Shown here one piece after another: positions 1 through 5,590 of a DNA stretch of 7,268 nucleotides. Origin of the DNA: Gammaproteobacteria bacterium UBA6968 (GTDB lineage Bacteria > Pseudomonadota > Gammaproteobacteria > Pseudomonadales > Azotimanducaceae); the NCBI GenBank assembly GCA_002450255.1, contig DJYW01000158.1, positions 44,752 through 52,019 on the forward strand. The letters run 5' to 3'. Position 1 is the first letter of the stretch; each line of letters begins with the position of its first letter. A model generated the notes under the pieces. That model saw only the letters and a list, made by a program, of their open reading frames with translations. It searched no databases and was not told the origin of the DNA. Made by a program: the position numbers and the translations under genes.

Positions 1-78
1 CTTCCCAGCGCCTTGATGGGAATCGAGTGCCTCGATTACGAAGCCTTTACGAGAGCCTATTTATTGCGACGATCGTAG
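1..78 (+). CDS. Possible 3' end of a gene running off the left edge
   Basis: Frame 1 is open from the first base to a TAG at 76-78 and encodes 25 residues, beginning LPSALMGIECLDYEAF and ending LLRRS. The composition, with mixed hydrophobic and acidic residues and a basic tail, looks like an ordinary protein C-terminus, but it is too short to assign a family. If real, this gene converges on the P450 gene with an 83-bp gap. A competing reading is frame 3, which is open from 3 to a TAA at 195-197 and would run 36 bp into the P450 gene. That product has a Cys-rich stretch (HCEYCEDC) and looks less natural. Neither frame has a start in the window and I could not find a good minus-strand alternative. 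Confidence 0.35.
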   Translation, partial: LPSALMGIECLDYEAFTRAYLLRRS

Positions 79-161
79 GCCTTTTCACCCGACTGAATCT
101 AACATGTCCTCGCGTCCACTGTGAATACTGCGAAGACTGCACCACGCGGTTTAGGCCCGAT

Positions 162-1418
162 TTATTTCAATCGATAGCGGATTGGCAAGCTCTTTAACCC
201 ACCGACGAAGGTCGACTGGGTGTATCGCGGTTCGCCATCTAATTCAATGTGATCGATCCGTGCCAACAGCGCCCGATACAGAGCCGTCATTTCCATCCGC
301 GCCAAGTGCTGGCCCAAGCAAACGTGTGCACCAAAGCCAAACGCCAATTGCTTCGCATCCTTGCGATCAACCCGGAACGCGAATGGGTCCTCAAAGACCG
401 TTGCATCCCGATTCGCGGATGGATACCAAAGAATCGCCGACTCACCTGCCTTAATGGTTTGACCGCCCACTTCCGTATCCGCTGTCGCCGTGCGCATAAA
501 ATGGCGCACCGGCGACACCCAGCGAATCATTTCGTCGATTGCAGTAGGCAGGTATTGATCAGGATCGCTCCGCAATTTGGCCATCTGCTCGGGATTTTCG
601 ATGAGCGCGAGCAAACCGCCGGCGGTAGAAGAGCTGGTGGTATCGTGCCCCGCCGTCGCAATAATCATGTAATAACCGTTGGTTTCGTGCTGCGGCAGCT
701 GGTTACCATCAATCTCTGCATTTGCAATCAACGATGCAAGATCGTCAGTGGGTTTGGCGCGACGCGAAGCAGTGAGGTCAGCGAAGTAACGCTCAAAATC
801 CAGCACAACATCCATAAAGTCGCCCAACTCAAAAGAGCGCGTCACATCAGGGTCCGTACTGCCAAATAACTCTTGGGTTAGCTTAAGCATGAGCGGCTCG
901 TCTTTTTCAGGCACGCCGAAAATAGACATGATGACGCGCAGCGGAAACCAGATGGCAACATCTTTGACAAAGTCGCACCGTCCATCGAATTCCGCCATAC
1001 GATTGATATAGAAGTCGGCAAGCTCATCCACGCGTGACTGCAGTTTGCGTAAATTGCTGCCCATGAACCAAGCCTGAGTCAGACGTCTATAGCGCATATG
1101 ATCCGGGTCATCCATTTGCACTAACGATCTAACCAAGTGCTTACGCCCAGACAACTGTTGCATGAGGTCGGTAACAAAAGTAGCCGAGAGCGTGGGCCGG
1201 GGATCGTTAATAAACAGCTCCTTATTGCCTTCAATGGTTTTCACATCGGCATAACGCGTCACGTTCCAAAAGGGTTCATAGCCCTCCGGGCGCAAATATT
1301 TGAGGGGTTCATTTTCTCGCAACCAGCGGAACTGCTCGTGGAGCCACGCTTCGTTACCCCAATTACTGGGCTCTACCATGGCATTATCTAACGCAGGCGA
1401 TTCGGTTAGTACTTGCAT
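162..1418 (-). CDS. Cytochrome P450 monooxygenase
   Basis: Soluble bacterial cytochrome P450 of 418 residues, the usual length for the class that takes electrons from a ferredoxin and ferredoxin reductase. It would insert one oxygen atom from O2 into an organic substrate in the cytoplasm. Motifs seen: a C-helix segment DDPDHMRYRRL (103-113); the I-helix oxygen-activation motif AGHDTT (256-261) with the acid-alcohol pair D259/T260; the K-helix ExxR (E296-R299); PVRHFMRTA (303-311); WYPSANRD (331-338); and the heme loop FGFGAHVCLG (360-369) with C367 as heme thiolate. All core residues are present, so the enzyme should be active. The HFxRTA and SANRD wording resembles the group holding CYP124, CYP125 and CYP142 (terpenoid and steroid side chains) and related CYPs, but the substrate cannot be read from sequence. 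No ferredoxin or reductase gene lies in the window. The ATG start is supported by a strong Shine-Dalgarno. It is divergent from the cupin-like gene. Confidence 0.96.
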   Translation of the reverse strand: MQVLTESPALDNAMVEPSNWGNEAWLHEQFRWLRENEPLKYLRPEGYEPFWNVTRYADVKTIEGNKELFINDPRPTLSATFVTDLMQQLSGRKHLVRSLVQMDDPDHMRYRRLTQAWFMGSNLRKLQSRVDELADFYINRMAEFDGRCDFVKDVAIWFPLRVIMSIFGVPEKDEPLMLKLTQELFGSTDPDVTRSFELGDFMDVVLDFERYFADLTASRRAKPTDDLASLIANAEIDGNQLPQHETNGYYMIIATAGHDTTSSSTAGGLLALIENPEQMAKLRSDPDQYLPTAIDEMIRWVSPVRHFMRTATADTEVGGQTIKAGESAILWYPSANRDATVFEDPFAFRVDRKDAKQLAFGFGAHVCLGQHLARMEMTALYRALLARIDHIELDGEPRYTQSTFVGGLKSLPIRYRLK

Positions 1419-1425
1419 TGCTTCC

Positions 1426-1431
1426 CCTCCT
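1426..1431 (-). promoter_or_regulatory. Strong ribosome binding site of the P450 gene
   Basis: Read on the minus strand this is AGGAGG, followed by seven bases (GGAAGCA) and then the ATG at 1418-1416. A consensus site at ideal spacing fixes the P450 start and suggests efficient translation. Confidence 0.85.
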
Positions 1432-1497
1432 GTCTCGGTCTGTTGGTCTATTGTCGGCCCGCAATGTGCCGTGATCGCGGCTAGCTTATGAGATAAC

Positions 1498-1516
1498 GGC
1501 CTGCCGCACGCAGGCC
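1498..1516. repeat. GC-rich perfect inverted repeat upstream of the P450 gene
   Basis: GGCCTGC and GCAGGCC form a perfect 7-bp stem around a five-base loop (CGCAC). It lies 80 bp upstream of the P450 start, next to the AT-rich TTAT-GAG-ATAA element. No T-run follows on either strand, so a rho-independent terminator is unlikely. It could be a regulator site or a hairpin in the P450 leader. The symmetry is directly visible; the role is a guess. Confidence 0.5.
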
Positions 1517-1584
1517 TGATCTAGCGATGTCTTCTCCCAAGCCCGAGCATACCGTCATCGCCTCCGGAAACAAACGGACGACGC

Positions 1585-1590
1585 TATAAT
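1585..1590 (+). promoter_or_regulatory. Possible -10 promoter element, plus strand
   Basis: A perfect TATAAT on the plus strand. There is no TTGACA-like box 16-18 bp upstream and no extended TG, so the match is weak as a sigma-70 promoter. If used, transcription would start near 1597 and give the cupin-like gene a leader of more than 300 bases. Confidence 0.22.
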
Positions 1591-1655
1591 CCTCGCAGGC
1601 TGCACAAGTCTAAACCGTCGCGCCAACATATAGCTTGCTCACGTCAACCTAACCA

Positions 1656-1680
1656 CTGTTACGAATAAGGGCTTTAACAG
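1656..1680. repeat. Inverted repeat CTGTTA-N13-TAACAG
   Basis: Two perfect 6-bp arms separated by 13 bases. The repeat ends two bases before an AAGGTGG element (1683-1689) that resembles a ribosome binding site, ahead of a mini reading frame at 1698. Arms of this length can arise by chance, so it is noted mainly for its position. Confidence 0.3.
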
Positions 1681-1697
1681 ATAAGGTGGTTGCCCGA

Positions 1698-1733
1698 ATG
1701 GTACGCTTTACCGAACATGCCGCAGCCGACTAA
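1698..1733 (+). other. Mini reading frame with Shine-Dalgarno-like lead
   Basis: An ATG at 1698 lies eight bases after AAGGTGG and encodes 11 residues, MVRFTEHAAAD, before a TAA. The same frame then stays open for 41 codons to a second TAA at 1857-1859 and is also the frame of the cupin-like gene at 1935. This could be a leader peptide, the broken start of a former small gene, or chance. I lean to chance or remnant, since no family is recognised. Confidence 0.15.
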
Positions 1734-1851
1734 GCAGGTGCCGAAGACCCCGTTGCTCGAGAAAATGCATCCGGTAAACTGCGCACGGCGGGGCATAACG
1801 ACCAGGCATCCGTCCACACAGATTGGCTACCCTCTGAACCCGGTAGCAAGG

Positions 1852-1867
1852 CCGGATAAAGATCCGG
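1852..1867. repeat. Perfect inverted repeat CCGGAT-AAAG-ATCCGG
   Basis: Two 6-bp arms with a four-base loop. It is nested with a competing pair, AACCCGG (1837-1843) and CCGGGTT (1864-1870), so the two hairpins would be mutually exclusive in a transcript. It lies 67 bp before the cupin-like start. No T-run follows, so this is not a standard terminator. Both pairs can be seen directly; a regulatory switch is speculation. Confidence 0.4.
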
Positions 1868-1934
1868 GTTAGGCTGGCCGGGTAAATCGTCTGCACACCG
1901 CACAGTCCGCTCACTACAGGAAAATGGGGCCACC

Positions 1935-2363
1935 GTGATATTTTCGGAATATGTTTGGCAAATCGGCACGTTTCGACTGGGTTGGTCGCATGACTTGGTG
2001 TACGACGGACGCGATCCTTACCTTGAGCGCTGGATTGTCTGGTTTGGCTTTACCCTGCGGCTGCATAAGTTTCACAAAGGTGATGATGACCGCGCTTTAC
2101 ACGATCATCCATGGTGGTTTGTCACCTTGCCCCTGCAAGATTACTGGGAAGACCTAGGTGGCGCTGACCTCAATCGGGTAGCCGCCTGGCGCCCTCATTT
2201 TCGCCCTGCAAGCCACCGGCATATCGTCAAGGTTGATCCCGGTAACGCTGTCTGGACGTTCATTATCACGGGGCCAAAGCGCAATGAATGGGGTTTCTGG
2301 GAAAATGATGAATTTATCCATAATGAGGCCTGGCTCGCCCAGCGGGATCAGTTGGACACCTGA
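1935..2363 (+). CDS. Cupin-like hypothetical protein
   Basis: A 142-residue protein without signal peptide or membrane segment. It resembles a group of small bacterial and phage hypothetical proteins with a cupin (RmlC-type beta-barrel) pattern. The first motif is DDDRALHDHPWW (50-61), with H56 and H58 as likely metal ligands. The second is ASHRH (92-96), with H94 and H96, followed by VWTFIITGPKRNEWGFW (106-122), a hallmark of this group. The upstream YLERW (29-33) and LRLHKF (41-46) are also typical. A metal-dependent enzyme or small-molecule binding role is possible, but I know of no established reaction. The start is a GTG; it is the only ATG, GTG or TTG between the in-frame TAA at 1857 and the first motif, and only weak GGGG or AGGA elements precede it. 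The 3' end overlaps the TRAP permease gene tail-to-tail by 16 bp. Its relation to the P450 or transporter is unknown. Confidence 0.85.
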   Translation: MIFSEYVWQIGTFRLGWSHDLVYDGRDPYLERWIVWFGFTLRLHKFHKGDDDRALHDHPWWFVTLPLQDYWEDLGGADLNRVAAWRPHFRPASHRHIVKVDPGNAVWTFIITGPKRNEWGFWENDEFIHNEAWLAQRDQLDT

Positions 2364-4258
2364 CGACTCTTGCGCCAATTATTCAAAAGCATCAACAAAA
2401 ACAACGCCAAACCAGCCAGCTGACTGCGCCAATCGGGCCACAGTAACAAAGGCAAAGCGGGTGCTGCGAACAGGGCGTGCCGACCCGACATTCGGGTAAA
2501 CCAAAAACGTTCGAGCAAACCAGCTAGCGTCACCATCACCGCTGTACTCAGCAAAGCGGCCCAGAGCACATCACCCCAGCCCGCATCGACCCCGTACAAT
2601 AGCGGCGTGTAGGCCATCATCAGCGGAATCACAAACAACCCGTTGGCAAGCTTGAATGCTTCTACCGCTGAGCGCATGGGCCCGGCCCCGGCGATGCCTG
2701 CTCCCGCAAAAGCAGCCAAGGCGATCGGCGGCGTTACATTGGAACTTTGTGCCAGCCAAAAAATAATCATGTGGGCGGTAATGAGCGCCAAACCCAGTTC
2801 TTGCAGTGCCGGACCGGTCATAACCGCTAACACAATGTAAGCAGCAGTCGCTGGTAAGCCCATACCCAAAATGAGCGCAGCGATGGCAACCAGGATCAGC
2901 GCTAACCACAATCGGCCATCGCTTAAAGCCACTACCGATTCCGTAAACTGCAAACCAATTCCGGTTTGCCCAATGGTGCCTACAACGATGCCCGCAACGG
3001 CGCAGGAGACTGAGATCGACACCGCCATTAGCGCGCCACTTTTTAGACCGCTTATTATACTGGTTAGGTTGGCGCGACTACCTGCCCGCAACAAGCTCAC
3101 CAGATAGATGGCACCGCAGCCGATTGTGCCCACCAAAACCGGTGAATAGTTCTGCATCAATAGCGCAGCAATAAGCACCAGCGGCAGCAGAAAATGCACT
3201 CCGTCCAGCATGACTTTAGCCAATCGTTCGCCGGCTTCGGCGACCGTAAAGTCGGCTTTAACCGCCATAAGATGCACGTAAAGCAGTACCGAACTGAAGT
3301 ACAGCACTGCTGGTACCAGAGCCATCCAGACAATATCGCCATAGGGTGTATTAGTGAATTCAGCCATAACGAAGGCCCCCGCACCCATGATCGGCGGCAT
3401 GATCTGCCCGCCCGTAGATGCGGCGGCTTCGATCCCTGCTGCCTGATGCGAGCGATAGCCGAGCTTTTTCATCATAGGAATAGTCAGCGCACCGGTGGTC
3501 ACCGTATTCGCGATCGCGCTGCCAGAGATGGACCCCATTGCGGCAGACGCAATCACACTGGCTTTTGCGGGACCGCCGCGATAGCGCCCCGCTAACGCAA
3601 AGGATAAGTCGATGAGAAATTTACCTGCGCCGGTCACTTGCAAAAACGCACCAAATAAAACAAAGCTGAACACTGCCCCTGCGGCGATGCCGAGAGGCGC
3701 ACCAAACAAGCCTGCATTGCTGAAAATCTGGAATCGCAATATACGCTCAAAGCTGAACCCCTTGGTCGCTAGCGTGTCTGGCAGATAGTTGCCAAAAGCC
3801 GCATACAGAATGAAGACGATACCAATCCACATCATCACCGGTCCGACAGCACGGCGCGCCATCTCAAGGGTGGCCACTACAATGACCAGGCCGGCGGCAA
3901 AGTCGACCGATGCCAAACCATTTAGCAAGTGGTCGATGCCGCGATAATCAAAATCTAAAACCTGCCAACTGGCCCAGACAACCGCTAGTAAGGCCAGCCA
4001 ATCCAGAGCACGCTGCCAAGTGGCGGCACCAAGCGGGTTAACCAAAAAGCCAAGGCAAAGAATCCAGCACAGGTGAGTCGGGCGAAAGTACAGCGCCGGT
4101 TGGGCGCCCAACAGTGCCTCGAAGGGCATTGCGCCAGCGGGAACAAAACCCGCCAGGGGCTGCCACAATTGGAACACGGCAAGGCCAACGGCAAGCACTG
4201 TGACAATGCGAGCGATAGAGCGTGCCTGCGGCACACCTGTTACCTCCGACTCGCTCAT
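2348..4258 (-). CDS. TRAP transporter fused permease (TAXI-associated, 4TM/12TM type)
   Basis: Integral inner-membrane permease of 636 residues, matching the fused form in which the small and large TRAP membrane subunits are one chain. It carries ligand delivered by the periplasmic binding protein into the cell, driven by an ion gradient. About five hydrophobic helices lie before residue 160 (near 17-36, 62-77, 86-101, 120-136, 140-157). The DctM-like part follows, with characteristic loops: GSISGSAIANTVTTGALTIP (242-261), AAGIEAAASTGGQIMPPIMG (273-292), FVMAEFTNTPYGDI (296-309), GMGLPATAAY (465-474) and SNVTPPIALAAFAGAGIAG (506-524). A last hydrophobic segment is at 611-626. The start codon overlaps the stop of the binding-protein gene as ATGA, pointing to translational coupling. 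Length and motifs are complete. The gene is the last of the minus-strand cluster and its stop lies inside the convergent cupin-like gene. The substrate is not readable from the permease. Confidence 0.95.
   Translation of the reverse strand: MSESEVTGVPQARSIARIVTVLAVGLAVFQLWQPLAGFVPAGAMPFEALLGAQPALYFRPTHLCWILCLGFLVNPLGAATWQRALDWLALLAVVWASWQVLDFDYRGIDHLLNGLASVDFAAGLVIVVATLEMARRAVGPVMMWIGIVFILYAAFGNYLPDTLATKGFSFERILRFQIFSNAGLFGAPLGIAAGAVFSFVLFGAFLQVTGAGKFLIDLSFALAGRYRGGPAKASVIASAAMGSISGSAIANTVTTGALTIPMMKKLGYRSHQAAGIEAAASTGGQIMPPIMGAGAFVMAEFTNTPYGDIVWMALVPAVLYFSSVLLYVHLMAVKADFTVAEAGERLAKVMLDGVHFLLPLVLIAALLMQNYSPVLVGTIGCGAIYLVSLLRAGSRANLTSIISGLKSGALMAVSISVSCAVAGIVVGTIGQTGIGLQFTESVVALSDGRLWLALILVAIAALILGMGLPATAAYIVLAVMTGPALQELGLALITAHMIIFWLAQSSNVTPPIALAAFAGAGIAGAGPMRSAVEAFKLANGLFVIPLMMAYTPLLYGVDAGWGDVLWAALLSTAVMVTLAGLLERFWFTRMSGRHALFAAPALPLLLWPDWRSQLAGLALFLLMLLNNWRKSRQVSN
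4255..4258 (-). other. ATGA stop/start overlap coupling binding protein and permease
   Basis: On the minus strand the permease ATG (4258-4256) overlaps the binding-protein TGA (4257-4255). Such four-base overlaps are typical of co-transcribed, translationally coupled genes. This supports the two proteins forming one transporter. Confidence 0.9.
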
Positions 4259-5436
4259 GACTCAGCGCTCAACAAGGACCCGTCGACGATGCGCAACGCA
4301 GTACGATCTGACACGCTGAGCGGCGTACCAAAGGGCGGCTTGGGCGGTGCGCCGAGCGTGCTCGATATGGCGACTGGTTGCAGCGCGGACTCGGCTGTCG
4401 GAATTGGTGCTGGATTCGGGATCGCATTGCAATCAGTAGTAGGCGCTTGTACGAACCACTCTGAACCCGGGTGCAGCGGGACGCTGGCAAGGCGACGAAT
4501 ATTGTCGACGGTGACGAAATCTGCCACACGAGATACTTGGCGCAGTTCGGCTTGGCCGGCGTAAACCTGGCAAGTGAGCCTATAAGCCAACTCCGCTGAC
4601 ATATCGGCATGCACGACTACCACGCTCCAAATACCGATTGTCGCGACATCTTGATCCACGCCGGTGTAAGTATCGGCGGGAATGGTGTAGCCCGCGTAGG
4701 CGGGAAATTGCTTCACGATCTCTGCCAACTCGGCGCCGTCAATTGGGATAATCCGCATGGCACGGGTGACCGCCAGTTCAGTGACCGCAGCAATCCCCAA
4801 ACCGCCAACAACAAAGCCGGCATCGATGGTGCCATCTTTCAAGGCCGAGGTGGTTTCAGCAAAGCTCAGGTAACGAATGGCTATATCCGCCGAATCAATG
4901 CCTGCACCCAGCAGTACATTCTCAGCCGCGACAGCGGTGCCGGAACCCTGCGCACCAATGGACACACGTTTGCCTCGCAGCGCTTGCAAATCGTTCACGC
5001 CGCTATCGGCCAGAGTCAGCAAGTGAACCACATTGGGATAGGCCGCAAATAGCACGCGGAGCGGCAGCGGTTGTAGAAATCGACCGTGTCCGGCATAGGC
5101 GGCAGACACCACGTCGGCCATGGCAATCCCCAGGTCACTTTCCTGTCTGGCGACTTGAATGACATTGATCACGGAGCCGCCGGTCACTTCGGCTTTGACG
5201 TTTACCCCGGCCAATCGCGCCGACCAAAGCGAGGCCATCCCGCCGCCGAAAGGATAGTAAAGCCCGGCAGGTCCGCCCGTTGCGATGGAAAGCGTCGGCG
5301 TAGGTTCGCCACAGCCTTTGAGACAAAGCAGTACAAGAACTGCCAAGCCTCGCAGTATTTGGTGTTGTAGCCGACGGCCGCCTTGCCCGAACAATGCTCT
5401 ACCCAAAGTTTTTAGCCTGCTCAATGATTTGCACAT
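4255..5436 (-). CDS. TAXI family TRAP transporter solute-binding lipoprotein
   Basis: Periplasmic ligand-binding component of the TRAP importer, 393 residues from the ATG at 5436. A basic N-terminus and a hydrophobic stretch (about LRGLAVLVLLCL) lead to LKGC, a slightly atypical lipobox with C42 as likely lipid-anchored residue. The mature part shows TAXI features: SIATGGPAGLYYPFGGG (50-66), the AMADVVSAAYAG region (105-116), LRGKRVSIGAQGSGTA (153-168), SFAETTSALKDGTIDAGFVV (191-210), WSVVVVHADM (270-279) and the family-end motif LHPGSEWF (321-328). About 65 residues rich in Pro, Ala and Ser follow that point, where most members stop. The frame stays open upstream to a TTG at 5541, but that stretch is a repeat giving CKDS/CRDG units and would bury the signal peptide, so I prefer the ATG. 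A TTG at 5406 is another possible start. Known TAXI proteins include glutamate binders; this ligand is not known. Confidence 0.92.
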   Translation of the reverse strand: MCKSLSRLKTLGRALFGQGGRRLQHQILRGLAVLVLLCLKGCGEPTPTLSIATGGPAGLYYPFGGGMASLWSARLAGVNVKAEVTGGSVINVIQVARQESDLGIAMADVVSAAYAGHGRFLQPLPLRVLFAAYPNVVHLLTLADSGVNDLQALRGKRVSIGAQGSGTAVAAENVLLGAGIDSADIAIRYLSFAETTSALKDGTIDAGFVVGGLGIAAVTELAVTRAMRIIPIDGAELAEIVKQFPAYAGYTIPADTYTGVDQDVATIGIWSVVVVHADMSAELAYRLTCQVYAGQAELRQVSRVADFVTVDNIRRLASVPLHPGSEWFVQAPTTDCNAIPNPAPIPTAESALQPVAISSTLGAPPKPPFGTPLSVSDRTALRIVDGSLLSAES

Positions 5437-5590
5437 AATGCTCGGAACGCATTTATCTGTCCTTTGCCTGTCTCTGTCTCTGTAACTGTCTTTGCAACCG
5501 TCTCTGCAACTGTCTTTACAACGGTTCTGACACCATGCCAAAGCTCATATGCGGGCGCGCTTGGAATGCACCCGTCATTTTCCTGGCCAT
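5437..5590. other. Spacer between hydrolase and binding-protein genes
   Basis: A 154-bp stretch between two minus-strand genes, long for the inside of an operon. A third of it is the 12-bp tandem repeat described separately. No T-tailed hairpin terminator and no clear promoter were found, so read-through from the hydrolase gene is possible but unproven. Confidence 0.5.
5477..5524. repeat. Degenerate 12-bp tandem repeat, four copies
   Basis: Four consecutive 12-bp units on the plus strand: TCTCTGTAACTG, TCTTTGCAACCG, TCTCTGCAACTG and TCTTTACAACGG. An extra half unit, TCTCTG, precedes at 5471-5476. Units 1 and 3 differ at one position and alternate with a TCTTT form, hinting at a 24-bp higher-order unit. 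The array lies 41 bp upstream of the binding-protein ATG. The function is unknown: it may be a regulator-binding array or simply slippage-prone DNA. Read in the binding-protein frame it would encode repeating Cys-(Lys/Arg)-Asp-(Ser/Gly). Confidence 0.8.

Larger units (their letters stand above)
1419..1934. other. 516-bp gap between divergent genes; no convincing gene
   Basis: This stretch separates the starts of the P450 gene (minus) and the cupin-like gene (plus), so it should carry the promoters of both. It holds short inverted repeats at 1498-1516, 1656-1680 and 1852-1867, a nearly palindromic CCGTGATCGCGG at 1469-1480 (10 of 12 bases symmetric), an AT-rich TTAT-GAG-ATAA at 1486-1496, and a perfect TATAAT at 1585-1590. 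The right half has few stops in several frames on both strands, as expected for GC-rich DNA. None of those frames gives a product I recognise or a well-placed start with a long reading frame. No tRNA fold was found. A small RNA or a decayed gene in 1590-1930 cannot be excluded. Confidence 0.6.

Noticed and set aside
79..161. Possible terminator hairpin after the P450 gene
   Set aside because: Only a 5-bp pair (CGCGT at 111-115 with ACGCG at 144-148) with a 28-base loop and no T-run; too weak to call.
249..869. Long plus-strand open frame inside the P450 gene
   Set aside because: It lies wholly antisense to the strong P450 coding frame, which has all family motifs. The product is rich in Arg, His and Cys and resembles no family.
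1690..1872. 60-codon plus-strand frame starting at TTG in the intergenic gap
   Set aside because: The AAGGTGG element abuts the TTG with no spacing, the product is unlike known proteins, and other frames here are equally open.
1730..1969. Minus-strand frame of 79 codons overlapping the cupin-like start
   Set aside because: It runs into the start of a better-supported gene and gives a Ser-, Pro- and Cys-rich product with no family features; stop-poor GC-rich DNA explains it.
3194..3595. Plus-strand open frame inside the permease gene
   Set aside because: Antisense shadow of the DctM-like coding region; His-, Arg- and Cys-rich product without family features.
4073..4564. Plus-strand open frame of 163 codons across the permease/binding-protein junction
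   Set aside because: Antisense to two well-supported genes, and its product has no recognisable motif.
5437..5541. N-terminal extension of the binding protein from a TTG
   Set aside because: It would put 35 repeat-derived, Cys-rich residues before the lipoprotein signal, and the TTG lacks a well-spaced ribosome binding site.
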